Source: Azospirillum thiophilum
GTDB lineage: Bacteria; Pseudomonadota; Alphaproteobacteria; Azospirillales; Azospirillaceae
Direction of reading: 5' to 3'
Assembly: GCF_001305595.1 (NCBI RefSeq)
Contig: NZ_CP012401.1
Coordinates: forward strand, 62,001-126,000
Length of the DNA: 64,000 nt
In this document: positions 11,462-20,396 of the stretch, piece after piece
Numbering within the stretch: the stretch's first letter is position 1
Layout: each line of letters begins with the position of its first letter
Program-made: the position numbers and the translations under genes
The notes under the pieces: generated by a model
Seen by the model: only the letters and a program-made list of their open reading frames with translations
Told to the model about the DNA's origin: nothing
Database searches by the model: none

Positions 11462-11941
11462 TTGGCCAGCCCCAAAGTCGAGATTTACGTCGATGCCGAC
11501 GCCTGCCCGGTCAAGGCGGAGATCTACAAGGTCGCCGGCCGCACCGGCTGCAAGGTCTGGCTGGTCGCCAACGCGCCGCTGCGCCTGCCGACGGAATGCA
11601 TGGCCGAGCTTGTGGTGGTCGGCGCCGGATTCGACGCCGCCGACGACTGGATCGCCGAGCGGGCCGGCCCGACCGACATCGTGGTGACCGCCGACATCCA
11701 GCTGGCCGACCGCTGCGTCAAGCGCGACGCCGTGGTGATCGGCCCGACCGGGCGCCCCTTCACCGCCGACAGCGTCGGCTCGGCCTTGGCGACGCGGGCG
11801 CTGATGCAGGATTTGCGCGACATGGGCGTGGTCGGCGGCGGCAACGCGCCGATGAGCCAGCGCGACAAGTCGCAGTTCCTGCAGACGCTGGACCATGCGG
11901 TGCAGGCGCTGAAGGCGGGGCGGCGGCCGAAGTTCCGGTGA
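11462..11941 (+). CDS. YaiI/YqxD family protein (DUF188)
   Basis: 159 residues. Family blocks are IYVDADACPVK at the start, VVVGAGFDAADDWI, DIVVTADIQLADRC and GPTGRPFTADSVGSALATR. The conserved acidic residues recall PIN-like nucleases, but activity is not established. The start is a TTG at 11462, chosen because GGAGG sits 7-8 bases upstream and the conserved region begins straight after. A longer frame from 11429 adds residues that do not belong to the family. It is divergent from ettA and convergent with the dehydrogenase gene, with a hairpin repeat at the junction. Confidence 0.88.
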   Translation: MASPKVEIYVDADACPVKAEIYKVAGRTGCKVWLVANAPLRLPTECMAELVVVGAGFDAADDWIAERAGPTDIVVTADIQLADRCVKRDAVVIGPTGRPFTADSVGSALATRALMQDLRDMGVVGGGNAPMSQRDKSQFLQTLDHAVQALKAGRRPKFR

Positions 11942-11959
11942 GGGGTGGAGCGCCGGTTG

Positions 11960-12064
11960 CCCCCACCTAACCTCCCCCGCTCCCGCGGGGGAGGGACTGC
12001 CGCTGCTCTCCCAAACAAGCACCTGCCCCCTCCCCCGCCCAGCGGGGGAGGGTTGGGGTGGGGG
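11960..12064. repeat. GC-rich double-hairpin repeat, copy 1
   Basis: Outer ends CCCCCACCTAACC and GGTTGGGGTGGGGG are inverted copies; inside lie two smaller hairpins, each with CCTCCCCCGC and GCGGGGGAGG arms. It fills the gap between the convergent YaiI-family and dehydrogenase genes, where it can stop transcription from both sides. The same element recurs at about 17.0, 45.1 (short form) and 62.0 kb. Confidence 0.85.
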
Positions 12065-12077
12065 CGATATACGCCCC

Positions 12078-13481
12078 TTACACCCGCACCACCTTGCCCG
12101 GATTCAGCCGGTTCTCCGGATCGAAGGCCCGCTTGAGGTCGCCCATCACGTTGTAGGCCTCGCCGGCCTCCTGCTCCAGGAAGGCCATCTTGCCATAGCC
12201 GATGCCGTGCTCGCCGGTGCAGGTGCCGCCCATCGCCAGGGCGCGGGACACCATCTTGTCGGCGAGACGCTGTGCCTCCGCCAGTTCGGCCGGATTCTCG
12301 GGGTCGAGCACATAGACGAGGTGGAAGTTGCCGTCGCCGACATGACCGACCATCGGGGCCAGCATGTCGGACTCGGCCAGATCCTGCTTGGTCTCCAGGA
12401 TGCAGTCGGCAAGCCGCGAGATCGGCACACAGACGTCGGTCGGCCAGCCCTTCGATCCCGGACGCAACGCCAGCGCGGCGTAATAGGCGTCGTGCCGGGC
12501 CTGCCACAGCTTCGAGCGGTCCTCCGGCCGGGTGGCCCAGGCGAACTCCATCCCGCCATGCTCCTCGGCGATGGCAGCGACCATCTCCGCCTGTTCCTTC
12601 ACCCCGGCCTCGGTGCCGTGGAACTCGAAGAACAGGGTGGGCGCGACCGCATAGTCGAGCTTGGAGTATTTGTTGACCGCGTCGATCTGCACCTCGTCCA
12701 GCAGTTCGATGCGGGCGACCGGAACGCCGACCTGGATGGTCTGGATCACGGTGTCGACCGCGCCCTTGATCGACTGGAAGGCGCAGACCGCCGACGAGAT
12801 CGCCTCCGGGATGCCGTAGAGCTTCAGCGTCACCTCGGTGATGATGCCGAGCGTGCCTTCGGACCCCACGAACAGCCGGGTCAGGTCGTAGCCGGCGGCC
12901 GACTTGCGCGCCCGCCCGCCGGTCTTGATCACGCGGCCGTCGGCCAGCACCACGGTCAGCCCGAGGACATTCTCGCGCATGGTGCCGTAGCGCACGGCGT
13001 TGGTGCCGCTGGCCCTGGTCGCCGTCATGCCGCCGAGCGAGGCGTTGGCGCCGGGATCGATGGGGAAGAACAGGCCGGTGTCGCGCAGATGTTCGTTCAG
13101 CTGCTTGCGGGTCACGCCGGCCTGGACGGTGACGTCCAGATCCTCCGGGCTGACGCGCAGGATCTGCTGCATGCCCGACAGGTCGATGGTGATGCCGCCG
13201 GCCAGCGCCGCGATGCCGCCCTCCAGCGAGGTGCCTGTGCCGAAGGGGATGATCGGCAGCTTGTGCGTCGCGCAGATCCTCACGATCGCGCTGACCTCTT
13301 CGGTCGAGTTGGCGAAGGCGACGCCATCCGGCGGGAAGGGCGTGTGATAGGACTCGTCCTTGCCGTGATGCTCGCGCACCGGCAGGGAGGTGGTGAACCG
13401 GTCGCCCAGCAGAGCCGTCAGCTCGGCCCGGGCCTCCTCGGTCAGGGCCGCGCGCGGCTGGGTGGTGGCGATGACGGTCAT
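12078..13481 (-). CDS. FAD-linked D-lactate/glycolate-type dehydrogenase
   Basis: 467 residues of the FAD_binding_4 / FAD-oxidase C family. The FAD site is PFGTGTSLEGG (about residue 80) with ANASLGGMTATRASGTNAVRYGTM; the C-terminal domain has GHVGDGNFH, the metal- and substrate-binding motif, and GEHGIGYGKM. This is the pattern of bacterial D-lactate dehydrogenase (cytochrome-linked) and GlcD. No separate glcE or glcF gene adjoins, so D-lactate dehydrogenase is the better guess. The start at 13481 follows AGGAC; an earlier ATG at 13511 would add ten residues. A TTGGT-ATG-ACCAA element about 45 bases upstream suggests control by a GntR regulator of the FadR/LldR group. Confidence 0.85.
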   Translation of the reverse strand: MTVIATTQPRAALTEEARAELTALLGDRFTTSLPVREHHGKDESYHTPFPPDGVAFANSTEEVSAIVRICATHKLPIIPFGTGTSLEGGIAALAGGITIDLSGMQQILRVSPEDLDVTVQAGVTRKQLNEHLRDTGLFFPIDPGANASLGGMTATRASGTNAVRYGTMRENVLGLTVVLADGRVIKTGGRARKSAAGYDLTRLFVGSEGTLGIITEVTLKLYGIPEAISSAVCAFQSIKGAVDTVIQTIQVGVPVARIELLDEVQIDAVNKYSKLDYAVAPTLFFEFHGTEAGVKEQAEMVAAIAEEHGGMEFAWATRPEDRSKLWQARHDAYYAALALRPGSKGWPTDVCVPISRLADCILETKQDLAESDMLAPMVGHVGDGNFHLVYVLDPENPAELAEAQRLADKMVSRALAMGGTCTGEHGIGYGKMAFLEQEAGEAYNVMGDLKRAFDPENRLNPGKVVRV

Positions 13482-13523
13482 GGGTGTTGTCCTCCCCGCT
13501 CCAAGATTCATTGGGATGGTTCA

Positions 13524-13536
13524 TTGGTATGACCAA
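13524..13536. promoter_or_regulatory. FadR/LldR-type operator ahead of the dehydrogenase
   Basis: TTGGTATGACCAA is a perfect inverted repeat of TTGGT around a 3-base centre, the consensus shape for PdhR/LldR-type GntR regulators. It lies 43 bases upstream of the dehydrogenase start. The regulator is not in this window. The rest of the 350-base gap holds the sites for the divergent aco operon. Confidence 0.6.
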
Positions 13537-13651
13537 ACGAAGCTAAAGCGGCGGACGAGCCCTTGGCAAGATGACGGCTGCGCAGGGGTGGAATGCCGGG
13601 GAGCCGCATGTGCATCGCCGCAGCCCATGTCCCGCCGCAGCCCGCCACACC

Positions 13652-13693
13652 TGTTGCACCGGCGGCGCCACAGTCCGTGCAACAGCTGTTGCA
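13652..13693 (+). promoter_or_regulatory. Palindromic upstream activator sites for the aco operon
   Basis: TGTTGCAC at 13652 is answered by GTGCAACA at 13677-13684, and TGCAACAGCTGTTGCA at 13678-13693 is a perfect 16-base palindrome, so the heptamer TGTTGCA occurs three times in alternating orientation. The cluster is 65-105 bases ahead of a sigma-54 promoter, the distance expected of an enhancer-binding activator such as AcoR. Confidence 0.6.
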
Positions 13694-13758
13694 GCGCCCC
13701 ACCCTGCCACACAATGCGCGGCCGTTGAAAACAAAGACTATCCGCTGAACTGACGGTC

Positions 13759-13774
13759 TGGCACGGCGGTTGCT
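13759..13774 (+). promoter_or_regulatory. Sigma-54 (-24/-12) promoter of the aco operon
   Basis: TGGCACG-GCGG-TTGCT matches the sigma-54 consensus TGGCACG-N4-TTGCW at every fixed position. It lies 61 bases before the acoX start. Acetoin operons in other bacteria are sigma-54 dependent and activated by AcoR. Confidence 0.88.
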
Positions 13775-13834
13775 CTATCCCCCTCGAACCGCGCGTCGAT
13801 CAACGGCGCGCTGCAACGAGGGGGAGGCGCAATC

Positions 13835-14914
13835 TTGGCTCCGGTCGTCGGCATCGTCGCCAATCCGGTTTCCGCCCGCGACATCCGCCGGGTCGTCGCC
13901 AACGCCACCAGCCTGCAGATCGCCGACCGGGCGAACATCCTGCTGCGGGTGTTGGCGGCGCTGCATGCCTGCGGGGTGCGGGACGTGCTGATGATGCCGG
14001 AGAATGGCGGCATCCGCGCCCATGTCGAACGCGGGCTGATGCGGGCCAAAGCGCGCGGCGAGGACATCTATCCCGCCATCCATCCCGTTGCCATGCCGGT
14101 CACCGGCACCGTCGCCGACACCCACCGCGCCACCGCCGAGATGCGGCGGGCCGGGGTGGCGGCGCTGGTGGTGCTGGGCGGCGACGGCACCCACCGGGCG
14201 GTGGCGGCCGAATGCGGGACGGTGCCCATCGCCGGCATCTCCACCGGCACCAACAACGCCTTCCCCGAGCATCGCGAGCCGACCATCACCGGGCTCGCCA
14301 CCGGGCTGGCGGTCACGGGCCGGGTGCCGCCGCACATCGCCTTCGCCGGCAACAAGCGCATCGACGTGTCCCTCAACAGCGGGGCGAACGGCGGCGCCGT
14401 CACCGAACTGGCGCTGGTCGACGTGGCATTGGTGACGGAACGCTACATCGGCGCCCGCGCCCTGTGGCGGACCGAGAATTTCCGCGAGCTCTACGTCACC
14501 TTCGCCGATCCCGAGGTGATCGGCATGTCGGCCATCGCCGGCCTGCTGGAGCCGGTCGGCAGGGAGGAGAGCGGCGGCCTGATGGTGCGGCTCTCGCCCG
14601 ATGCCTGCGCCGATACGGACCGCCGCCATGGCACCACCACGCTCCATGCCCCCATCGCGCCGGGGATGATGGCGGCGGTCGGCGTAACCGACTGGCGCCG
14701 CATGCCGGCAGGCGTGCCCTTCGTGCCGGAGGTCGCCGCCGGCTCCATCGCGCTGGATGGCGAGCGCGAACTGTCCTTCAGCGAACGCGACCGGCTGTCG
14801 CTGACGCTGCGGGACAACGCCTTCCGCACGGTCGACGTCGCCGCGGTCATGCGGCACGCCGGCCGCAACCGGCTGCTGACCGGCACGCCCGTGCCCGCCG
14901 ACGCCGCTTTCTAA
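13835..14914 (+). CDS. acoX: AcoX, NAD-kinase-like acetoin operon protein
   Basis: 359 residues related to ATP-NAD kinases: GIVANPVSARD at the start and LGGDGTHRAV around residue 105, the diacylglycerol/NAD kinase nucleotide signature, followed by GISTGTNNAFPE. AcoX is the customary first or accessory gene of acetoin-cleaving operons; its precise reaction is not settled. The start is a TTG at 13835, supported by GGGGGAGG 8 bases ahead and by conservation beginning at MAPVVGIVANP. It is the first gene after the sigma-54 promoter, with acoA 31 bases downstream. Confidence 0.9.
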   Translation: MAPVVGIVANPVSARDIRRVVANATSLQIADRANILLRVLAALHACGVRDVLMMPENGGIRAHVERGLMRAKARGEDIYPAIHPVAMPVTGTVADTHRATAEMRRAGVAALVVLGGDGTHRAVAAECGTVPIAGISTGTNNAFPEHREPTITGLATGLAVTGRVPPHIAFAGNKRIDVSLNSGANGGAVTELALVDVALVTERYIGARALWRTENFRELYVTFADPEVIGMSAIAGLLEPVGREESGGLMVRLSPDACADTDRRHGTTTLHAPIAPGMMAAVGVTDWRRMPAGVPFVPEVAAGSIALDGERELSFSERDRLSLTLRDNAFRTVDVAAVMRHAGRNRLLTGTPVPADAAF

Positions 14915-14945
14915 ACATCAAACCAAATCAGGGAGAAAACACCTC

Positions 14946-15929
14946 ATGGCCCAGAACCCCTTCCCCCTCGGCAAGGACGATCTGCTGACCGCCTACCGCA
15001 CCATGCGGACGATCCGCGAGTTCGAGGAGCGGCTGCATGTCGATTTCGCCAAGGGCGACATTCCCGGCTTCGTCCACCTCTATGCCGGCGAGGAAGCCTG
15101 CGCCACCGGCATCATGATGCATCTGAACGACAACGACCGCATCGCCTCCACCCACCGCGGCCACGGCCATTGCATCGCCAAGGGCGTCGACGTCCACGCC
15201 ATGATGGCGGAGATCTACGGCCGCTCCACCGGCGCCTGCCGGGGCAAGGGCGGATCGATGCACATCGCCGACCTGTCCAAGGGCATGATGGGCGCCAACG
15301 GCATCCTGGGGGCCGGGGCGCCGCTGATCTGCGGGGCGGCGCTGGCGGCCAAGGTGCGCGGCGACCGCGGCGTCGGCATCACCTTCGTCGGCGACGGCGC
15401 GTCGAACCAGGGCACCTTCCTGGAGAGCCTGAACCTCGCCGCGGTGTGGAACCTGCCGGTGGTCTTCGTGGTGGAGAACAACGGCTATGCCGAATCCACC
15501 GCGATGGAATGGGCGGTGTCCTGCGACAGCTATGTCGACCGCGCCACCGGTTTCGGCATGCCGGGCGTCACGGTGGACGGCACCGACTTCTTCGCGGTGT
15601 ACGAGGCGGCGGGCGAGATCATCCGCCGTGCCCGCGACGGTGGCGGCCCGGCGCTGCTGGAATGCAACATGGTCCGCTTCTACGGCCATTTCGAAGGCGA
15701 CGCCCAGACCTACCGCGCCAAGGGCGAGTTGGAGGCCATCCGCGCGTCGCGCGACTGCCTGACCATCCTGTCGGAACGGCTGATCGAGGCCGGCGTGATC
15801 GCGCGCGCCGAGTTGCAGGCCATCGACGGCGAGGTGAACGCGCTGATCGAGGATGCGGTGCGCGCCGCCAAGGCCGCGCCGCTGCCAGCGGCGTCGGACC
15901 TGCTGACCGACGTCTACGTCGCCTACTGA
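14946..15929 (+). CDS. acoA: Acetoin dehydrogenase E1, alpha subunit
   Basis: 327 residues, the thiamine-diphosphate E1 alpha chain. Landmarks: TMRTIREFEERL near the start, HLYAGEEACATGIM, THRGHGHCIAKG, GKGGSMHIAD, and the TPP/Mg motif GDGASNQGTFLESLNLAAVWNLPVVFVVENN from about residue 150. With AcoB it cleaves acetoin and passes the acetyl group to the lipoyl arm of AcoC. It is preceded by AGGGAGAA and followed after 32 bases by acoB. Confidence 0.94.
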   Translation: MAQNPFPLGKDDLLTAYRTMRTIREFEERLHVDFAKGDIPGFVHLYAGEEACATGIMMHLNDNDRIASTHRGHGHCIAKGVDVHAMMAEIYGRSTGACRGKGGSMHIADLSKGMMGANGILGAGAPLICGAALAAKVRGDRGVGITFVGDGASNQGTFLESLNLAAVWNLPVVFVVENNGYAESTAMEWAVSCDSYVDRATGFGMPGVTVDGTDFFAVYEAAGEIIRRARDGGGPALLECNMVRFYGHFEGDAQTYRAKGELEAIRASRDCLTILSERLIEAGVIARAELQAIDGEVNALIEDAVRAAKAAPLPAASDLLTDVYVAY

Positions 15930-15961
15930 AACCAAGAAACATCGAGACGCGGAGGAAACAC

Positions 15962-16996
15962 ATGTCCCGCAAGATCAGCATGAAGCAGGCGATCAACGAG
16001 GCCCTGGACCTGGAGATGCGCCGCGACCCGACCGTCATCCTCATGGGCGAGGACATCGTCGGCGGCACCGGCGCCCATGGCGAGGATGACGCCTGGGGCG
16101 GCGTGCTGGGCGTCACCAAGGGTCTGTACGCCAAGCATGGCAACCGGCTGATGGACACGCCCTTGTCGGAATCCGCCTATATCGGCGCGGCGGTCGGTGC
16201 CGCCGCCTGCGGGTTGCGGCCGGTGGCCGAGCTGATGTTCCTGGACTTCATGGGCGTCTGCTTCGACCAGATCTTCAACCAGGCCGCCAAGTTCCGCTAT
16301 ATGTTCGGCGGCAAGGCCGAGACGCCGGTGGTCATCCGCGGCATGGTCGGGGCGGGATTCCGCGCCGCCGCCCAGCATTCGCAGATGCTGACGCCGCTGT
16401 TCACCCACATTCCGGGGCTGAAGGTGGTCTGCCCCAGCAACGCCTACGACGCCAAGGGGCTGCTGATCCAGTCGATCCGCGACAACGACCCCGTCATCTT
16501 CTGCGAGCACAAGAACCTCTACGGGCTGGAATGCGAGGTTCCGGCCGAGAGCTACGCCATCCCCTTCGGTGAGGCGAATGTGCTGCGCGACGGCGACGAC
16601 GTGACCATCGTCAGCTACGGCCTGACCGTCCACCGGGCGATGGAGGCGGCGGCGGCTCTGGCCAAGGACGGCACCGAGGCCGAGGTCATCGACCTGCGCA
16701 CCCTGTCGCCCATCGACTGGGACACCATCGTCGAGAGCGTCGAGCGTACCGGCCGGCTGGTGGTGGTGGACGAGGCGCATCCGCGCTGCAACCTCGCCAC
16801 CGACATCGCCGCCTTCATCGGCCAGAACGCCTTCGGCGCGCTGAAGGCCGGGGTGCAGATGGTGACAGCGCCGCACACCCCGGTTCCCTTCGCGCCCTCG
16901 CTGGAAGACCTCTACGTCCCCAGCGCCGACAGCATCGCCGCCGCCGTGCGGCGCACGCTGTCGCCCAAGGGGGCGTCGCGGAGCATCGCGGCGTGA
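15962..16996 (+). CDS. acoB: Acetoin dehydrogenase E1, beta subunit
   Basis: 344 residues, the transketolase-like beta chain of the E1 heterotetramer. Landmarks are MGEDIVGGTGAHGEDDAWGGVLGVTKGL, DTPLSESAYIGAAVGAAACGLRPV, ELMFLDFMGVCFDQI and, in the C-terminal domain, VDEAHPRCNLATDIAA. The ATG at 15962 has GGAGGAAA just upstream. A copy of the GC-rich hairpin repeat separates it from acoC, which is unusual inside an operon and could lower expression of the genes downstream. Confidence 0.94.
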   Translation: MSRKISMKQAINEALDLEMRRDPTVILMGEDIVGGTGAHGEDDAWGGVLGVTKGLYAKHGNRLMDTPLSESAYIGAAVGAAACGLRPVAELMFLDFMGVCFDQIFNQAAKFRYMFGGKAETPVVIRGMVGAGFRAAAQHSQMLTPLFTHIPGLKVVCPSNAYDAKGLLIQSIRDNDPVIFCEHKNLYGLECEVPAESYAIPFGEANVLRDGDDVTIVSYGLTVHRAMEAAAALAKDGTEAEVIDLRTLSPIDWDTIVESVERTGRLVVVDEAHPRCNLATDIAAFIGQNAFGALKAGVQMVTAPHTPVPFAPSLEDLYVPSADSIAAAVRRTLSPKGASRSIAA

Positions 16997-17016
16997 CGCT
17001 GGATCGCTGACGTTAG

Positions 17017-17123
17017 CCCCCCACCTAACCTCCCCCGCTTGGCGGGGGAGGGACTGCCGCCGTATGCCCGACAAAGCTCCTATCTCCCTCCCCCGCCCAG
17101 CGGGGGAGGGTCGGGGTGGGGGG
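17017..17123. repeat. GC-rich double-hairpin repeat, copy 2 (inside aco operon)
   Basis: Begins CCCCCCACCTAACCTCCCCCGC and ends GCGGGGGAGGGTCGGGGTGGGGGG, the same outer inverted ends and two inner hairpins as copy 1, and in the same orientation (both have GGGAGGGACTGCCGC after the first hairpin). Unlike the other copies it lies between codirectional genes, acoB and acoC. Confidence 0.85.
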
Positions 17124-17164
17124 TACGGCTTTTCAAAAAAAGCATTCCCAGGAGCCTGAACCAC

Positions 17165-18298
17165 ATGCTCAACGAGCGCATCAAGCCCATCGTCATGCCG
17201 AAATGGGGCCTGTCCATGTCGGAAGGCAAGGTCACCGGCTGGCTGAAGCGGCCGGGATCCACCGTCTCCCTCGGCGATGAGCTGCTGGAGGTCGAGACCG
17301 ACAAGATCACCAACGTGGTCGAGGCGGGCGAGACCGGCATCCTGCGCCGCGTGCTGGGCGAGCCCGGCACCATCTATCCGGTCAAGGCGCTGATCGCGGT
17401 GCTGGCCGACCCCGACGTGCCCGACGACGAGATCGACGCCTTCATCGGCGCCTATGCCGTCCCGGCTGCCGGCGACGGCGATGGCGAGGCCGAGGCCGAG
17501 GCCGGCCCGCAATACCACACCGCCGAGACCGCCGCCGGCACCCTGCGCTATGCCAAGCGTGGAGACGGCGGGCCGGCGGTGCTGCTGGTCCACGGCTTCG
17601 GCGGCGACCTCGACAACTGGCTGTTCACCATCGATGCGCTGGCGGAGACCGCCACCGTCTACGCGCTCGACCTGCCCGGCCACGGCCAGTCGACCAAGCA
17701 GGTCGCCGACCCGAGCCTGTCCGGCCTGTCGAAGGCGGTGCTGGGCTTCCTCGACAGCGTCGGCGTCGAGCGCGCCCATTTCGTCGGCCATTCGATGGGG
17801 GGCGCGGTGTCGATGCGCACCGCGCTCGACTCGCCGGGCCGGGTGGCGTCGCTGTCGCTGATCGCCTCGGCCGGGCTGGGCGAGGAGATCGACCACGGCT
17901 ACATCCAAGGCTTCGTCGGTGCGACATCGCGCCGCGACCTGAAACCGGTGCTGGAGACGCTGTTCGCCGACCGCGGCCTTGTCAGCCGCAAGCTGGTTGA
18001 CGACCTCTTGAAGTACAAGCGGCTGGACGGCGTGGACGAGGCGCTGCGGGCGCTCTCCGCGTCGCTGTTCGCCGAGGGGAAGCAGGCCGGCATCCTGGCC
18101 GGACCCATCGCCGACGCCAAGCCGCCCACCCTGGTCGTGTGGGGCGAGGAGGACCGCGTCATCCCAGCCGCCCACGCCCGGACGCTGGCCGGCACGGCAC
18201 AGGTCGCCGTGCTGCCCGGCGCCGGCCACATGGTGCAGATGGAGGCCGCCGGCAAGGTGAACGCGCTGCTTAAGGAGCATATCGGCAAGGCTGGCTGA
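17165..18298 (+). CDS. acoC: Acetoin dehydrogenase E2 with alpha/beta-hydrolase fold
   Basis: 377 residues. Residues 1-80 are a lipoyl domain; the lipoylated lysine lies in ETDKITN (about residue 44). After an acidic Glu/Ala linker near 105-118, residues 130-375 are an alpha/beta hydrolase rather than the CAT-type acyltransferase core of pyruvate dehydrogenase E2: VLLVHGFGGD (oxyanion), VGHSMGG (nucleophile Ser), VWGEEDRVI (Asp) and GAGHMVQ (His). This layout is diagnostic for AcoC of acetoin dehydrogenase complexes. A suitable E3 subunit is not encoded here, so it is presumably shared. Confidence 0.93.
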   Translation: MLNERIKPIVMPKWGLSMSEGKVTGWLKRPGSTVSLGDELLEVETDKITNVVEAGETGILRRVLGEPGTIYPVKALIAVLADPDVPDDEIDAFIGAYAVPAAGDGDGEAEAEAGPQYHTAETAAGTLRYAKRGDGGPAVLLVHGFGGDLDNWLFTIDALAETATVYALDLPGHGQSTKQVADPSLSGLSKAVLGFLDSVGVERAHFVGHSMGGAVSMRTALDSPGRVASLSLIASAGLGEEIDHGYIQGFVGATSRRDLKPVLETLFADRGLVSRKLVDDLLKYKRLDGVDEALRALSASLFAEGKQAGILAGPIADAKPPTLVVWGEEDRVIPAAHARTLAGTAQVAVLPGAGHMVQMEAAGKVNALLKEHIGKAG

Positions 18299-18422
18299 GG
18301 CCAGAATCGAAAGAAGGGGGGCCGGCCTCCCCCCTGCCCGTCAGAATCCGCCTGTCGTATTTCCCGATCCTCTCGCCACCGGCGCGCGGCCGACCCGTCC
18401 GTGTGCCGGAAGGAGACCGTTC

Positions 18423-19208
18423 ATGCCCGACCTCAAGGACAAGAGCATCGTCATCACCGGCGCCGGCCGCGGCATCGGCGCCACCATCGCCAGGGCGTTG
18501 GCCGCCGACGGCGCCCGCCTGACCATCGCCGACCGCACCGAGGCCGACGCCGCGCAGGTGGCCGGGGACATCCGTGCCGCCGGCGGCACCGCCATCGCCG
18601 TCACCGTCGATGTCCGCGACCGCGCCGCCGTCCGCCGCATGATCGACGAGGCGGTTGCCGCCCATGGCCGGCTCGACGTTCTCTTCAACAATGCCGGCAT
18701 CGCCCAGACCAAGCCCTTCCTCGACATCACCGAGGACGACTGGCACACGGTCAACGACGTGAACGCGCTCGGCGTGCTGATCGGCATGCAGGAGGCGATC
18801 AAGACCTTCCGCAAACAGGGCGGCGGCGGCAAGATCATCAACACCGCCTCCATCGCCGGCAAGCAGGGCTACGAGCCGCTGGCCCATTACTCCGCCAGCA
18901 AGTTCGCCGTCGTCGCCTTGACCCAGGCCGCCGCCCGCGGCTTCGGCAAGGAGGGCATCACCGCAAACGCCATCTGCCCCGGCGTGGTGGCGACCGAGAT
19001 GTGGAAGATCATCGACCAGGGCTTCCGCGACACCGGCATCACCAAGGCCGAGAACGAGGCCTTCGACATGTTCGCCGCCGGCGCCGTGCTGGGCCGGCCG
19101 TCGCGCCCGGAGGATCTGGTCGGCGTCGCCCGCTTCCTCGCCTCGTCCGACAGCGACTTCATGACCGGCCAGTCGCTGCTGGTCGATGGCGGGATGGTCT
19201 TCGCCTGA
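18423..19208 (+). CDS. Short-chain dehydrogenase, probable acetoin/diacetyl reductase
   Basis: 261 residues, classical SDR. The NAD(P) site is ITGAGRGIGATIA, NNAG follows at about residue 90, catalytic Ser in NTASIAGKQG, and YSASK holds the catalytic Tyr and Lys. It resembles the BudC/acetoin reductase group, which interconverts diacetyl, acetoin and 2,3-butanediol with NADH. That specificity is inferred from its place between acoC and bdhA. The 124 bases before it contain a short GC hairpin (18315-18334), with AAGGAGA 6 bases ahead of the start. Confidence 0.85.
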   Translation: MPDLKDKSIVITGAGRGIGATIARALAADGARLTIADRTEADAAQVAGDIRAAGGTAIAVTVDVRDRAAVRRMIDEAVAAHGRLDVLFNNAGIAQTKPFLDITEDDWHTVNDVNALGVLIGMQEAIKTFRKQGGGGKIINTASIAGKQGYEPLAHYSASKFAVVALTQAAARGFGKEGITANAICPGVVATEMWKIIDQGFRDTGITKAENEAFDMFAAGAVLGRPSRPEDLVGVARFLASSDSDFMTGQSLLVDGGMVFA

Positions 19209-19256
19209 ACCATGCGGACCGCCCCGCCCAAAACAACAAACACGGAGGAAAGCGCC

Positions 19257-20396
19257 ATGACCACCGATAGCATGACCGCCAACACGACGATGAAGGCCGC
19301 CGTCTGGCACGGCCGCAAGGACATCCGGGTCGAGGACGTGCCGCTGCCGGGCGCGCCGCCCGCCGGCTGGGTTCAGATCAAGGTGCATTGGTGCGGCATC
19401 TGCGGGTCCGACCTGCATGAATATGTCGCCGGCCCGGTCTTCATCCCGGTCGACAAGCCCCATCCGCTGACCGGCCTGAAGGGCCAATGCATCCTGGGCC
19501 ACGAGTTCAGCGGCGAGATCGCGGCGCTGGGCGACGGCGTGACCGGCTTCACCGTCGGCGACCGGGTGGCGGCCGACGCCTGCCAGCATTGCGGCGAGTG
19601 CTATTATTGCAAGCACGGCATGTACAACATCTGCGAGAGGCTGGCCTTCACCGGCCTGATGAACAACGGCGCCTTCGCCAGCCTGGTTAATGTCCCGGCG
19701 GAACTGCTCTACAGGCTGCCCGACGGCTTCCCGACCGAGGCCGGCGCCCTGATCGAGCCGCTGGCGGTCGGCATGCACGCGGTGAAGAAGGCCGGCAGCA
19801 TCGTCGGCGAGACGGTGGTGGTGGTCGGCGCCGGCACCATCGGCCTCTGCACCATCATGTGCGCGAAGGCGGCGGGAGCCGGGCGGATCATCGTGCTGGA
19901 GATGTCCGCCGCCCGCAAGGCCAAGGCGATGGAGGTCGGCGCGACGGTCGTGCTCGACCCCAAGGAATGCGACGCGGTGGCGGAGGTCAAGGCGCTGACC
20001 GGCGGTTACGGCGCCGACGTGTCGTTCGAATGCATCGGGCACCGCGACACGGCGAAGCTCGCCATCGACGTCATCCGCAAGGCCGGCAAGGCGGTGCTGG
20101 TCGGCATCTTCGAGGAACCGAGCTCCTTCAACTTCTTCGAGATCGTCGCCACCGAGAAGCAGGTCATCGGCTCGCTGGCCTACAATGGCGAGTTCGCCGA
20201 CGTCATCCGCTTCATCGCCGACGGCCGGATCGACGTGCAGCCGCTGATCACCGGCCGCATCGCGCTGGACGACATCGTCTCGGGCGGGTTCGAGGAGCTG
20301 GTGGCCCACAAGGACCGCAACGTCAAGATCATTGTCCAGCCCGGCCAGCCCGGCCGGGTCGCCGCGCTCGCCGCAGAGCCGGAGCTCGTCCACTGA
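19257..20396 (+). CDS. bdhA: 2,3-Butanediol dehydrogenase, zinc-dependent
   Basis: 379 residues of the medium-chain zinc dehydrogenase family. Catalytic zinc region: [12 protein letters not shown] and GHEFSGEI; structural zinc: [18 protein letters not shown]. The Rossmann motif is [11 protein letters not shown] near residue 185. The butanediol-type insert [10 protein letters not shown] is present. It would oxidise 2,3-butanediol to acetoin, feeding the acetoin-cleaving complex. The start at 19257 follows GGAGGAAA; an earlier in-frame start adds 15 residues of no family content. It overlaps lipA by a single base. Confidence 0.92.
   Translation: MTTDSMTANTTMKAAVWHGRKDIRVEDVPLPGAPPAGWVQIKVHWCGICGSDLHEYVAGPVFIPVDKPHPLTGLKGQCILGHEFSGEIAALGDGVTGFTVGDRVAADACQHCGECYYCKHGMYNICERLAFTGLMNNGAFASLVNVPAELLYRLPDGFPTEAGALIEPLAVGMHAVKKAGSIVGETVVVVGAGTIGLCTIMCAKAAGAGRIIVLEMSAARKAKAMEVGATVVLDPKECDAVAEVKALTGGYGADVSFECIGHRDTAKLAIDVIRKAGKAVLVGIFEEPSSFNFFEIVATEKQVIGSLAYNGEFADVIRFIADGRIDVQPLITGRIALDDIVSGGFEELVAHKDRNVKIIVQPGQPGRVAALAAEPELVH

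Noticed and set aside
15923..18280. 785-codon minus-strand frame across acoB-acoC
   Set aside because: Antisense to two clearly identified genes; composed of His/Gln/Arg/Gly-rich shadow sequence.
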